Shown one piece after another: positions 36,049 to 42,641 of a stretch of DNA of 64,000 bases. How positions within the stretch are numbered: position 1 is the stretch's first letter; the number at the start of each line of letters is the position of its first letter. This DNA is from Paenibacillus sp. (GTDB lineage Bacteria; Bacillota; Bacilli; Paenibacillales; YIM-B00363): contig NZ_DASQNA010000027.1 in the NCBI RefSeq assembly GCF_035645195.1, forward strand, positions 94,916-158,915. Reading direction: 5' to 3'. Position numbers and translations under genes: made by a program. The notes below the pieces were generated by a model. It worked only from the letters and a program-made list of their open reading frames with translations. It was not told where the DNA came from and made no database searches.

Positions 36049-36993
36049 CTATATCCATTTGCGGAAAAAAGGATCCTGCCGCATCCGATCGGCGGCGTCC
36101 GGGCAGACGTTCTGTTCGGACTCGATGACCCAGCCGGCGACTTTGGTGCCGCTGACGACGGCTTGGTCGAGGGGCATACCTCGCGAAAGCCCCCACACCG
36201 TGCCTGCGGAGAAGGCGTCTCCGGCGCCGCTGGCGTCCCGGAGCGTCGCCGGGAACGTCGGCTGGAAGCCGCGCAGAAGCGCCTCGCGGTCGCAATAGAC
36301 GGCGCCCTCGGCCCCGAGGGTGACGACCATCGCGCGGACGCCGCGCGCCTCCATGAACGCCTCCAGCGCCTCCAGACGGCGTTCGTTCGACAGGCCCTCC
36401 CAATCGTCCCCGGTCAGCCGCCCGGCCTCGACATGATTGCAAATAAAACAATCCAGCTCTCCAAGCAAATCCTGATGCTCCATGACGATTTGGAAGTGGC
36501 CGGGCAGGCCGTAGATCGGCTTCCGATGCCGGCGGGCCAATTCGATGCTGCGGCGGGCGATCGGCTCCGTCAGATCGACGGACAGCACGATGCGATCCGT
36601 GTCCCGCATCAGCTCCTCCCCGCGCTGCTCGAGCGTGCGCTGCAGCGCGTCAAACCGGGGCTGCTGCGAGATGCCGCCCCGTACGTTACCGGCTTCGTCC
36701 ATGACCGCGAGCCACATGCCCATGCCTCGCTCCGCGACGGCGAGATAGGCCGTGTCGACGCCGGCATCGGCCAGCCGGCGGACGACCTCGGCGCCGAGGG
36801 CGCTCTCGTCGACGGAGGCGACGAGCCGCGTCGGCGCGCCCAGCGCAGCCAAGTTGTCGGCGACGTTGCGGCCGACGCCGCCGTGGACGAAACGCACGTC
36901 GCCGATGTTTTTGCCGTACGGGTCGTAGGCGCGGTGCGCGAAGCCTTTGATATCGATAAAGACGTTGCCGATAACGGTAAGATACGATAGCAT
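36049..36993 (-). CDS. PfkB-family carbohydrate kinase
   Basis: 314 residues from ATG 36993; GAGGAG is about ten bases upstream, so the much longer open frame up to 38166 is not coding beyond this point. Family features: VIGNVFIDIKG at the N-terminus, the GG-x-G-R-N-V-A-D-N-L sugar-site motif, and the C-terminal ATP/anion-hole motif DASGAGDAFSAGTVWGL with the catalytic Asp. It phosphorylates a sugar or nucleoside; the substrate is unknown. It stands alone on the minus strand and converges with the small-transporter operon. Confidence 0.9.
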   Translation of the reverse strand: MLSYLTVIGNVFIDIKGFAHRAYDPYGKNIGDVRFVHGGVGRNVADNLAALGAPTRLVASVDESALGAEVVRRLADAGVDTAYLAVAERGMGMWLAVMDEAGNVRGGISQQPRFDALQRTLEQRGEELMRDTDRIVLSVDLTEPIARRSIELARRHRKPIYGLPGHFQIVMEHQDLLGELDCFICNHVEAGRLTGDDWEGLSNERRLEALEAFMEARGVRAMVVTLGAEGAVYCDREALLRGFQPTFPATLRDASGAGDAFSAGTVWGLSRGMPLDQAVVSGTKVAGWVIESEQNVCPDAADRMRQDPFFRKWI

Positions 36994-37149
36994 GCTGCGT
37001 GTTCTCTCCTCGAAGATTGGTACGCTTATTGTAGCCGACAAGAAACGACCCCCACAAGCCGGACATCCCCTGCGAACGATATAACAAACCGGTGAACAAA
37101 TAGGCTGCTGCGGCAAGCGAAAAAGTCGAAATCCAAGGAGGAGTATGAA

Positions 37150-38010
37150 ATGAACAAGACAGCATGGAATCGGAGAGCGGCGATGACGGCCCTGGCGGCG
37201 TTGGTGGCGAGCATGAGCATCGGCGCGGCGATCGCGGGTGCGGAGCCGGGCAAAGGGAAAGGCAAGAGCGCGGAAGCGTCGGCGCAAACGGAAGCGAGCG
37301 CGCAGACGAAGGCGGACGCGAAGACGAAGAGCGAAGCCGGCGGTTCCGCGAGCGTCACGGCGGACGTATACGGCGGCGGCAGCGCGAATGCGAATCATGG
37401 CGGCGGGCAGACGCACGGCGTCGAAAACGCGGCTTCGCATAAGAAAGAGGGCAGCCCGGCGGCGGCGATCCTCGCGGACATCCTGATCGACCGCGAGGCG
37501 GCGCTGGCGGCGGCGCAAGAGGCGCTCGCACTGGAGGCGAAGGGCGAGCTGCAAGCGGCGATCGAGGCGCAGCAGGAAGCGGCTGTCCTGGATCCGACCG
37601 ATGCGAAGCTGGTGAAAAAGCTGGCGAAGCTGCTCGGCAAGGCGGGCGATACGAGCCTGAAGGCGTTCGTCAACGGCAAGCAGCCGGAGTTCGACGTGCA
37701 GCCGTTCGCGAAGAACGGGCGCACGCTGGTGCCGTTCCGCGCGATCGCGGCGGCGCTGCAGGCGGACGTGTCGTTCGACGCGGCGACGCGGACGGTGACG
37801 GTCGTGCGCGGCGGCACGACGGTGCAGTTGACGCTCGGCAGCGATACGGCGTACGTGAACGGCGCGGCGGTTAAGCTCGACGTCGCGGCGGAATCGGTCA
37901 GCGGCCGGACGGTCATTCCGCTCCGTTTCCTGAGTGAGGCGTTCGGTGCAGACGTGCAGTTCGACGCGGAAACGCAGAGCGTGATCATTACGGAGAAGCC
38001 GGCGAAATAA
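37150..38010 (+). CDS. Secreted stalk-domain (copper amine oxidase N-terminal-like) protein
   Basis: 286 residues. Signal peptide (MTALAALVASMSIGAAIAG), then a low-complexity Lys/Ala/Glu/Gly segment (about 34-95), a helical stretch that looks like one TPR-like unit (98-160) and the stalk domain (175-286) with two repeats of the type RTLVPFRAIAAALQADVSFD and RTVIPLRFLSEAFGADVQFD. This domain is structural rather than catalytic. GGAGGAG precedes ATG 37150. The gene is very GC-rich. It ends at a strong terminator; the role on the cell surface is unknown. Confidence 0.85.
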   Translation: MNKTAWNRRAAMTALAALVASMSIGAAIAGAEPGKGKGKSAEASAQTEASAQTKADAKTKSEAGGSASVTADVYGGGSANANHGGGQTHGVENAASHKKEGSPAAAILADILIDREAALAAAQEALALEAKGELQAAIEAQQEAAVLDPTDAKLVKKLAKLLGKAGDTSLKAFVNGKQPEFDVQPFAKNGRTLVPFRAIAAALQADVSFDAATRTVTVVRGGTTVQLTLGSDTAYVNGAAVKLDVAAESVSGRTVIPLRFLSEAFGADVQFDAETQSVIITEKPAK

Positions 38011-38046
38011 GTTCCTAGGACCCAAGGTTCCTGCTAAAGATCTATA

Positions 38047-38075
38047 ACGCCCCGTTCGTTGACGGGGCGTTTTTG
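38047..38075 (+). terminator. Rho-independent terminator
   Basis: ACGCCCCG (38047-38054) pairs with CGGGGCGT (38063-38070), followed by TTTT. It lies 36 bases after the stalk-protein gene. Confidence 0.9.
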
Positions 38076-38159
38076 CCGTTGGAGCTCGGGGGCGGGGCGG
38101 TCCGACAAGCGGATAATGTCGCAACTTGCAGAAACTTTTCGGATTATGCAAAAATCCCG

Positions 38160-38188
38160 TTGTCATTATTTGGGGATTCTACTATAAT
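38160..38188 (+). promoter_or_regulatory. Near-consensus SigA promoter
   Basis: TTGTCA (38160-38165), a 17-base spacer and a perfect TATAAT (38183-38188) lie 67 bases upstream of the gene at 38255. This is the clearest housekeeping promoter in the window. Confidence 0.85.
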
Positions 38189-38254
38189 AGGACACACGAC
38201 CCACTAGAGTTGACGCGCGTAAATAACGCTTGACAGGAAGGGGGTTGATTATAT

Positions 38255-38668
38255 ATGGAGATGTCCGAGGGCTTGACGAAGCAGCTGAACATGGTGTTCG
38301 GGAAGCTGAACGAGGAGCTGGCCAGTCTGTCTTCCGGCATCGTATTCGTTCAGATCCGGAATAACGTGATCGGGAAGTTCGGCATCCGTCACGATCCGTT
38401 CGAGACGAGCAAGACGAGGCCGTTCCAGGGGACTACCGGGCTTACCGAGACGCAGCGCAACGATTTCCGCCGCATGGCCATCCAAGCGCTGACGCACAAG
38501 GTCGGCTGGACGCACGGGGAAATTCAGTTCGAGTTCGCCGTTCGCCAGGGGAAGCTGCGCCTCAGCATTACGTTCGAGTCGAATTACAACATGGCAAGTC
38601 TGCTGCCGAAGTTCGACATCGGCGGCGGTTGGGGCGGCACGGGAGAACGAGAAGTGGAAGGCGCGTAA
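38255..38668 (+). CDS. Conserved-looking protein of unknown function
   Basis: 137 residues from ATG 38255, with GGAAGGGGG about 14 bases upstream. The protein is soluble with mixed alpha/beta content: SSGIVFVQIRNNVIGKFGIRHD near 26-47, a helical stretch (RRMAIQALTHKVGWTHGEI) and a strand-rich end (QFEFAVRQGKLRLSITFESN), closing with a Gly-rich tail. I believe similar proteins are widespread in Paenibacillaceae but cannot name a function. Its strong promoter suggests steady expression in growing cells. A c-di-GMP riboswitch follows 36 bases after the stop. Confidence 0.72.
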   Translation: MEMSEGLTKQLNMVFGKLNEELASLSSGIVFVQIRNNVIGKFGIRHDPFETSKTRPFQGTTGLTETQRNDFRRMAIQALTHKVGWTHGEIQFEFAVRQGKLRLSITFESNYNMASLLPKFDIGGGWGGTGEREVEGA

Positions 38669-38704
38669 CCGGGTTCGGAACCGAAGGATTCCTAATTTCA
38701 TATA

Positions 38705-38801
38705 CCGATTGTAGTTTCAGGGCAAACCCGCCGAAAGTCGGGGACGCAAAGCTATAGGGGCTATCGTTCTTCGGAGCATGCCAGCCAGCTGCCGCAATTG
38801 G
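38705..38801 (+). promoter_or_regulatory. c-di-GMP-I (GEMM) riboswitch aptamer
   Basis: The conserved core is present: AGGGCAAACC (38719-38728), a small stem with a GAAA loop (38733-38736), GGGACGCAAAGC (38741-38752), a second hairpin, and the 3' ATGCCAGCCAGCTGCC. Outer arms CCGATTG (38705-38711) and CAATTGG (38795-38801) can form P1 with one wobble pair. The order, spacing and GAAA tetraloop match the type I cyclic di-GMP aptamer. A terminator hairpin 33 bases downstream and the gene at 38913 complete a standard transcription-control arrangement. Confidence 0.9.
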
Positions 38802-38833
38802 AGCCACGTTTTTTAACGGACGAAGCACGTACC

Positions 38834-38877
38834 GGCTCACTTGCAGCGCCAGCTGTCAGTGAGCTTTTGTGTTTTTC
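38834..38877 (+). terminator. Riboswitch expression-platform terminator
   Basis: GCTCACT (38835-38841) pairs with AGTGAGC (38858-38864), with an inner CAGC/GCTG pairing, followed by TTTTGTGTTTTT. The inner CAGCTG sequence also resembles the 3' side of the aptamer (CCAGCTGCC), which offers a route to an alternative antiterminator fold. Whether ligand turns the gene on or off cannot be read. Confidence 0.8.
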
Positions 38878-38912
38878 ACTTTGAAAATAGGGAAGGCAGG
38901 AGGGTCTGAAGC

Positions 38913-39170
38913 ATGTGGGGAATCCTTTTCCGCGTCGTCATGTTAACGTCTTTGGCGGTGCATTCGCTGCAAGCCGCCGAATTGGAACGCGCCGCTTCGC
39001 GTTGGGACGGTACACCCTCGGCGGCGGCAGCCGCCGCGCAGGCGCCGCCGAGCGACCCGCCTTCGGAACGGAGCCAAGACGCCGTGACGAGCAAGGGAGT
39101 GCTGGAACGCAGCTTACGCCTCCGCTCCCGATTAAATACGCATATCATGATGCTGCGGTTCAAGATGTAA
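38913..39170 (+). CDS. Riboswitch-controlled 85-residue protein, unknown function
   Basis: ATG 38913 with AGGAGGG eight bases upstream. The N-terminus (WGILFRVVMLTSLAVHSLQA) is hydrophobic and could be a signal peptide or membrane anchor; an Ala/Pro/Ser-rich stretch (residues 30-60) and a basic C-terminus (LERSLRLRSRLNTHIMMLRF) follow. It is the only gene between the c-di-GMP riboswitch terminator and the next terminator at 39173, so it is the direct target. The family is not recognised. c-di-GMP genes often act in motility, adhesion or surface matrix, but no role can be claimed here. Confidence 0.7.
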   Translation: MWGILFRVVMLTSLAVHSLQAAELERAASRWDGTPSAAAAAAQAPPSDPPSERSQDAVTSKGVLERSLRLRSRLNTHIMMLRFKM

Positions 39171-39172
39171 CC

Positions 39173-39206
39173 AAGCCCCGTTTCGCCCCCGCGAACGGGG
39201 CTTGTT
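39173..39206 (+). terminator. Rho-independent terminator after the riboswitch-controlled gene
   Basis: AAGCCCCGTT (39173-39182) pairs with AACGGGGCTT (39194-39203), followed by GTT. It starts two bases after the stop codon and isolates this gene from the lipoprotein gene downstream. Confidence 0.85.
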
Positions 39207-39315
39207 GCCGCCTCGGGCCGGGCGCGCCGCTTGTCATGCTAGTCTGCATATTTGGCCAACCCCTCTCATAGACATGTTATCGGGAATCAAGAAATCGATC
39301 GGAGGGGTGCACCTC

Positions 39316-40371
39316 ATGAAGCGGAACAGGTGGTTCGTCGCCGTAGCGCTCGCGCTGGCGGTCGCGATGCTGCTCTCGGCGTGCGGCGGCGGCACGAAGG
39401 ATGCAGCGGGTGTCGTCAGCGACATCGAGAAGTTGTCGGGCAAGCTGGAGAGTTACCATGCGGAGGGCACGATGGTGCTCAATACCGGGCAGGAGCCGCA
39501 AACGTACGGCGTCGTCGTCAGTTTCCAAAAGCCGGACTATTACCGGATCGCCCTGACGAACGAAACGAACGACATTACGCAAATCGTGCTTCGCAACGAC
39601 GAGGGCGTGTTCGTGTTGACGCCGCATTTGAATAAGAGCTTCCGCTTTAAAAGCGATTGGCCGAACAATCAAGGGCAGGCGTATTTGTTCGAAACGTTGG
39701 CCCAGTCGATCATCAACGACGACGAGCGGCAATTCGCGGCGGAAGAGAACGCGTACGTGTTCGATGTGTTGGCGAATTACCAGAACGCATCGCTCGTGCG
39801 GCAAAAAATTTGGCTGAGCAAAAAGGATTACAAGCCGCAGCGCGTCGTCGTAACCGATGCCGACGCGAACGAAATGGTGACGGTCACGTTCAACTCGTTC
39901 GAATTCGATAGAGACTTCGAAGACAATTGGTTCGACATGAACCGGAACATGACGAGCGTCTCGATTCAGTCGCTGCCGGTCATGGCCGAAGAGGGCGAGC
40001 CGGCGCAGACGGTCGAATCCGCGGACGTCGGCATCATTTATCCGGGGTACGTGCCGGAAGGCGTGGAGGAGCGCACGGCGAAGGAAATCAAGCTCGGCGA
40101 GCGGGATGCGGTCATGATTCGTTATGTCGGCGAATACGATTATACCCTCGTACAGTCGAAGGCGGCCGAAGAGCGGATGGCGTCCGGCTCCGTCGGCACG
40201 GTCATCGAGCTCGACCTTGGGCAGACGGTCGGCGTGCTGTTCGGGGAGAACGAGCAGCGGACGCTGATGTGGACGCACGGCGGCATCGACTATCGGCTGT
40301 CGACGGGCAATCTGCCATACGAGGAAATGGTGAAGGTCGCGCAGTCGGTGTTCGACCAAGTCGGCAAGTAA
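39316..40371 (+). CDS. Lipoprotein of the LolA-like/YdcC type
   Basis: 351 residues from ATG 39316 with GGAGGGGTG six bases upstream; the open frame back to 39202 is not supported. A lipobox LLSAC puts the lipidated cysteine at residue 23, so it is anchored on the outer face of the membrane. The body (residues 35-210) is a beta-rich LolA/outer-membrane-lipoprotein-sorting-like fold (YHAEGTMVLNTGQEPQTYGV ... DYYRIALTNETND). In B. subtilis the homologous ydcC also precedes alr and is a sporulation-compartment gene; the same order here supports orthology. The C-terminal 110 residues resemble a DUF4367-like domain. Confidence 0.82.
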   Translation: MKRNRWFVAVALALAVAMLLSACGGGTKDAAGVVSDIEKLSGKLESYHAEGTMVLNTGQEPQTYGVVVSFQKPDYYRIALTNETNDITQIVLRNDEGVFVLTPHLNKSFRFKSDWPNNQGQAYLFETLAQSIINDDERQFAAEENAYVFDVLANYQNASLVRQKIWLSKKDYKPQRVVVTDADANEMVTVTFNSFEFDRDFEDNWFDMNRNMTSVSIQSLPVMAEEGEPAQTVESADVGIIYPGYVPEGVEERTAKEIKLGERDAVMIRYVGEYDYTLVQSKAAEERMASGSVGTVIELDLGQTVGVLFGENEQRTLMWTHGGIDYRLSTGNLPYEEMVKVAQSVFDQVGK

Positions 40372-40406
40372 GGGCGGCAGCGCCAACGTTTGGCAGGAGA
40401 CATTCG

Positions 40407-40435
40407 TTGACACGACCTCTCTTAGATTCTAAGAT
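40407..40435 (+). promoter_or_regulatory. SigA promoter of alr
   Basis: Perfect TTGACA (40407-40412), 17-base spacer, then TAAGAT (40430-40435), 57 bases before the alr start. A 15-bp palindrome overlaps the spacer and -10 box. Confidence 0.7.
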
Positions 40436-40465
40436 AATACAATGGTAAAATCTTAGACGCTAAGA
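40420..40465. promoter_or_regulatory. Two 15-bp palindromic operator-like sites over the alr promoter
   Basis: TCTTAGATTCTAAGA (40420-40434) is a perfect palindrome around one central base and covers the -10 region. TCTTAGACGCTAAGA (40451-40465) is a second copy of the same site, differing in the centre. The centres are 31 bases apart, about three helical turns, which suits two dimers on one DNA face. This points to a dedicated repressor whose gene is not identified in the window. Confidence 0.7.
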
Positions 40466-40491
40466 AAAAACGGTTCGGATGTGACATCTGA

Positions 40492-41682
40492 GTGGATACG
40501 TATCGATGGACGCGGGCCGAGATCGATCTGGACGCGCTGCACCATAACTTGGGGCAGTTCCAGGCGGCGCTCGGCCCGGATATCAAGCTGATGGCGGTCG
40601 TGAAGGCGAATGCGTACGGCCACGGCGCGGTCAAGGTGGCGGAAGAGGCGATTCGGTTCGGCGTCGAATATTTGGCGGTCGCGTTCCTGGACGAGGCGCT
40701 GGAGCTTCGGCACTTCGGCATCGAAGCGCCGATTCTCGTCCTCGGCTACACGCCGGCGGCCGGCGTCGACGTGGCGCGCTCGCACGGCATCACGTTGACC
40801 GTGTTCGACGACGAGGTGCTGGAGGCGGCCCGGACGGACGATCCGGCGGTGTCCCCGCTCAAAATCCACGTGAAGGTCGATACGGGCATGGGGCGCATCG
40901 GCATAACGGACGAAGGCGAGGCGATCCGCTTCCTCGGGAAAGCGCTCGACACGCCGGGCGTCGAGGTCGAAGGGCTGTTTACGCATTACGCCTGCGCGGA
41001 CGAATGCGACAAGTCGCATATCCAGGGTCAGTATCGCAAATTCGCGCGGCTGTTGGATACGTTCCGCGCGAGGGGGGTCGAGTTCCGCTACGTGCATGCG
41101 GGCAACAGCGCCACGGGCATCGATACGCCCGAGTATACGTGCAATATGCTGCGGCTCGGCGTCGGCATGTACGGATTGTACCCGTCGGAAGAGGTGAACC
41201 GCGCCCGGGTGCGGCTGAAGCCGGTCATGTCGCTCAAGACGGGAATCGTCATGGTGAAGACGCTGCCGCAGGGATGCGGCATTTCGTATGGCGCGCGCTA
41301 CGTGACGCAGCGCGACGGCGAAACGATCGCGACGCTGCCGATCGGCTACGCGGACGGGTATTCCAGGCTGCTGAGCGGGAAGGCGGAAGCGCTCATCCGC
41401 GGCAGGCGGGCTCCGGTGGTCGGCAACATATGCATGGATCAATGCATGGTCCGCGTCGACGACGGCGAAGCGGCGGTCGGGGACGAGGTCGTCCTGTTCG
41501 GCGCGCAGGGCGGGGAATCGATCGCGGTCGAGGAGCTCGCGAGCAAGCTCGGCACGATCAATTACGAAATCACGTGCATGGTGTCCCACCGGGTGCCGCG
41601 CGTGTACGTCAAAGGCGGCCGGGTCGCGGAGTTCCACAATCCGCTGCTGCATTTTACCAGTCAAAAAGACATACAGTGTTAA
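40492..41682 (+). CDS. alr: Alanine racemase
   Basis: 396 residues. PLP enzyme converting L- and D-alanine for peptidoglycan. The PLP lysine is in MAVVKANAYGHGAVKVAEEA (near residue 39) and the second catalytic base in GISYGARYVT. GRIGI, HAGNSATG, LPIGYADGYSRLL and GNICMDQCMVRVD are also typical. GTG 40492 gives the usual N-terminus YRWTRAEIDLDALHHN, although its ribosome site is weak. The neighbours (YdcC-like lipoprotein upstream, ndoAI-ndoA downstream) reproduce the B. subtilis order. Confidence 0.97.
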   Translation: MDTYRWTRAEIDLDALHHNLGQFQAALGPDIKLMAVVKANAYGHGAVKVAEEAIRFGVEYLAVAFLDEALELRHFGIEAPILVLGYTPAAGVDVARSHGITLTVFDDEVLEAARTDDPAVSPLKIHVKVDTGMGRIGITDEGEAIRFLGKALDTPGVEVEGLFTHYACADECDKSHIQGQYRKFARLLDTFRARGVEFRYVHAGNSATGIDTPEYTCNMLRLGVGMYGLYPSEEVNRARVRLKPVMSLKTGIVMVKTLPQGCGISYGARYVTQRDGETIATLPIGYADGYSRLLSGKAEALIRGRRAPVVGNICMDQCMVRVDDGEAAVGDEVVLFGAQGGESIAVEELASKLGTINYEITCMVSHRVPRVYVKGGRVAEFHNPLLHFTSQKDIQC

Positions 41683-41914
41683 AGGAGTTTTCCGGCGTTT
41701 GGCGAATATGTATAAAGCCGCAATCACGGGTTTCATCAAGACCTGATAGATCGGTCATGCATCATATTTGATATACCCGCGGCATATACTTAATTTTGTA
41801 TATTTTGCCTTCCCTTTCGACATAATGGTAATAGTCCGGACGAATATGCTCAGGCATTCCGGAGGCGGGGCCATACGTCGGGAGGATGGAATGTTTCTGG
41901 GGGTGCGTACTACG

Positions 41915-42196
41915 GTGTCCAATGTTCACAACACGAAACGGATCATGATCAGCTTACCGGATCACCTGCTGCAGGAAGTCGACGGCATCGTCGAGAAGGA
42001 AAATTCGAACCGCAGCGAGTTTATACGCCAGGCCATGAAGCTGTATTTGACGGAGCGGAAAAAGCGTCACCTTCGGGAGACCATGCAGCGCGGATATATG
42101 GAGATGGCGAAAATCAATCTCTCCATGTGTTCCGAAGCGTTCTTGGCCGAAGAAGAAGCCGACCACACCCTTGGCCGCTTAGTTAGCGGGGTGTAG
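41915..42196 (+). CDS. ndoAI: Antitoxin EndoAI (ribbon-helix-helix)
   Basis: 93 residues from GTG 41915 (MSNVHNTKRIMISLPDHLL), the family length; GGGGGTG lies nine bases upstream. ATG 41891 with GGAGG is an alternative that adds eight residues. The N-terminal ribbon-helix-helix DNA-binding fold (RIMISLPDHLLQEVDGIV ... SNRSEFIRQAMKLYL) mediates autoregulation, and the C-terminal helix (GYMEMAKINLSMCSEAFLAEE) should wrap the toxin. The gene ends three bases before the toxin start. Confidence 0.92.
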   Translation: MSNVHNTKRIMISLPDHLLQEVDGIVEKENSNRSEFIRQAMKLYLTERKKRHLRETMQRGYMEMAKINLSMCSEAFLAEEEADHTLGRLVSGV

Positions 42197-42199
42197 CCC

Positions 42200-42550
42200 T
42201 TGATCGTCAAGCGCGGAGACGTATTCTTTGCGGATCTCTCTCCGGTCGTCGGATCGGAGCAGGGAGGGGTTCGGCCGGTCTTAGTCATTCAGAACGACAT
42301 TGGTAACCGCTTCAGCCCGACCGTCATCGTGGCCGCCGTCACGGCGCAAATCCAGAAGGCGAAGCTCCCGACGCACGTCGAAATCGATGCGGCCTCGCAC
42401 GGGTTCGACCGGGACTCCGTCATCCTGCTGGAGCAAATCCGGACCATCGACAAGCAGCGGCTGACGGACAAAATTACGCATCTGGACGAAGAGACGATGC
42501 GCAAAGTCGACGAGGCGCTGCAGATCAGCGTCGGCTTGATCGATTTTTAA
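42200..42550 (+). CDS. ndoA: mRNA interferase EndoA (MazF family)
   Basis: 116 residues from TTG 42200; GGGGTG seven bases upstream lies inside the ndoAI end. Sequence-specific ribonuclease toxin neutralised by EndoAI. The sequence [20 protein letters not shown], then [32 protein letters not shown] and [15 protein letters not shown] is very close to the B. subtilis/Staphylococcus MazF type, including the RPVLVIQN core and the catalytic Arg and Thr positions. This is a chromosomal pair in conserved synteny, not a plasmid addiction module. Confidence 0.96.
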   Translation: MIVKRGDVFFADLSPVVGSEQGGVRPVLVIQNDIGNRFSPTVIVAAVTAQIQKAKLPTHVEIDAASHGFDRDSVILLEQIRTIDKQRLTDKITHLDEETMRKVDEALQISVGLIDF

Positions 42551-42565
42551 AACGCGCGGCATGAG

Positions 42566-42592
42566 CGGGGGAGCAGACACCCTCGTTTTTTT
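42566..42592 (+). terminator. Terminator after ndoA
   Basis: CGGGGG (42566-42571) pairs with CCCTCG (42580-42585) with one G-T pair across an eight-base loop, followed by seven T residues. Confidence 0.65.
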
Positions 42593-42641
42593 GTGTTTGC
42601 GGGCATAGTTGGGAAACAGACAGAGCAGGGAGAGGTGCGGC

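Noticed and set aside
37238..37486. CRISPR-like or tandem repeat in the low-complexity part of the stalk protein gene
   Set aside because: The repetition is simple codon bias of Lys/Ala/Glu/Gly residues with no fixed repeat-spacer structure; no CRISPR array or cas gene was seen anywhere in the window.
36994..38166. 705-residue open frame on the minus strand extending the PfkB kinase upstream
   Set aside because: The part upstream of ATG 36993 is an Arg-rich mirror of the stalk-protein gene on the other strand; the kinase has its own ribosome site and a normal family start.
41915..42550. ndoAI-ndoA as a mobile toxin-antitoxin or plasmid addiction module
   Set aside because: The pair lies downstream of alr exactly as in B. 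subtilis, so it is a core chromosomal system.
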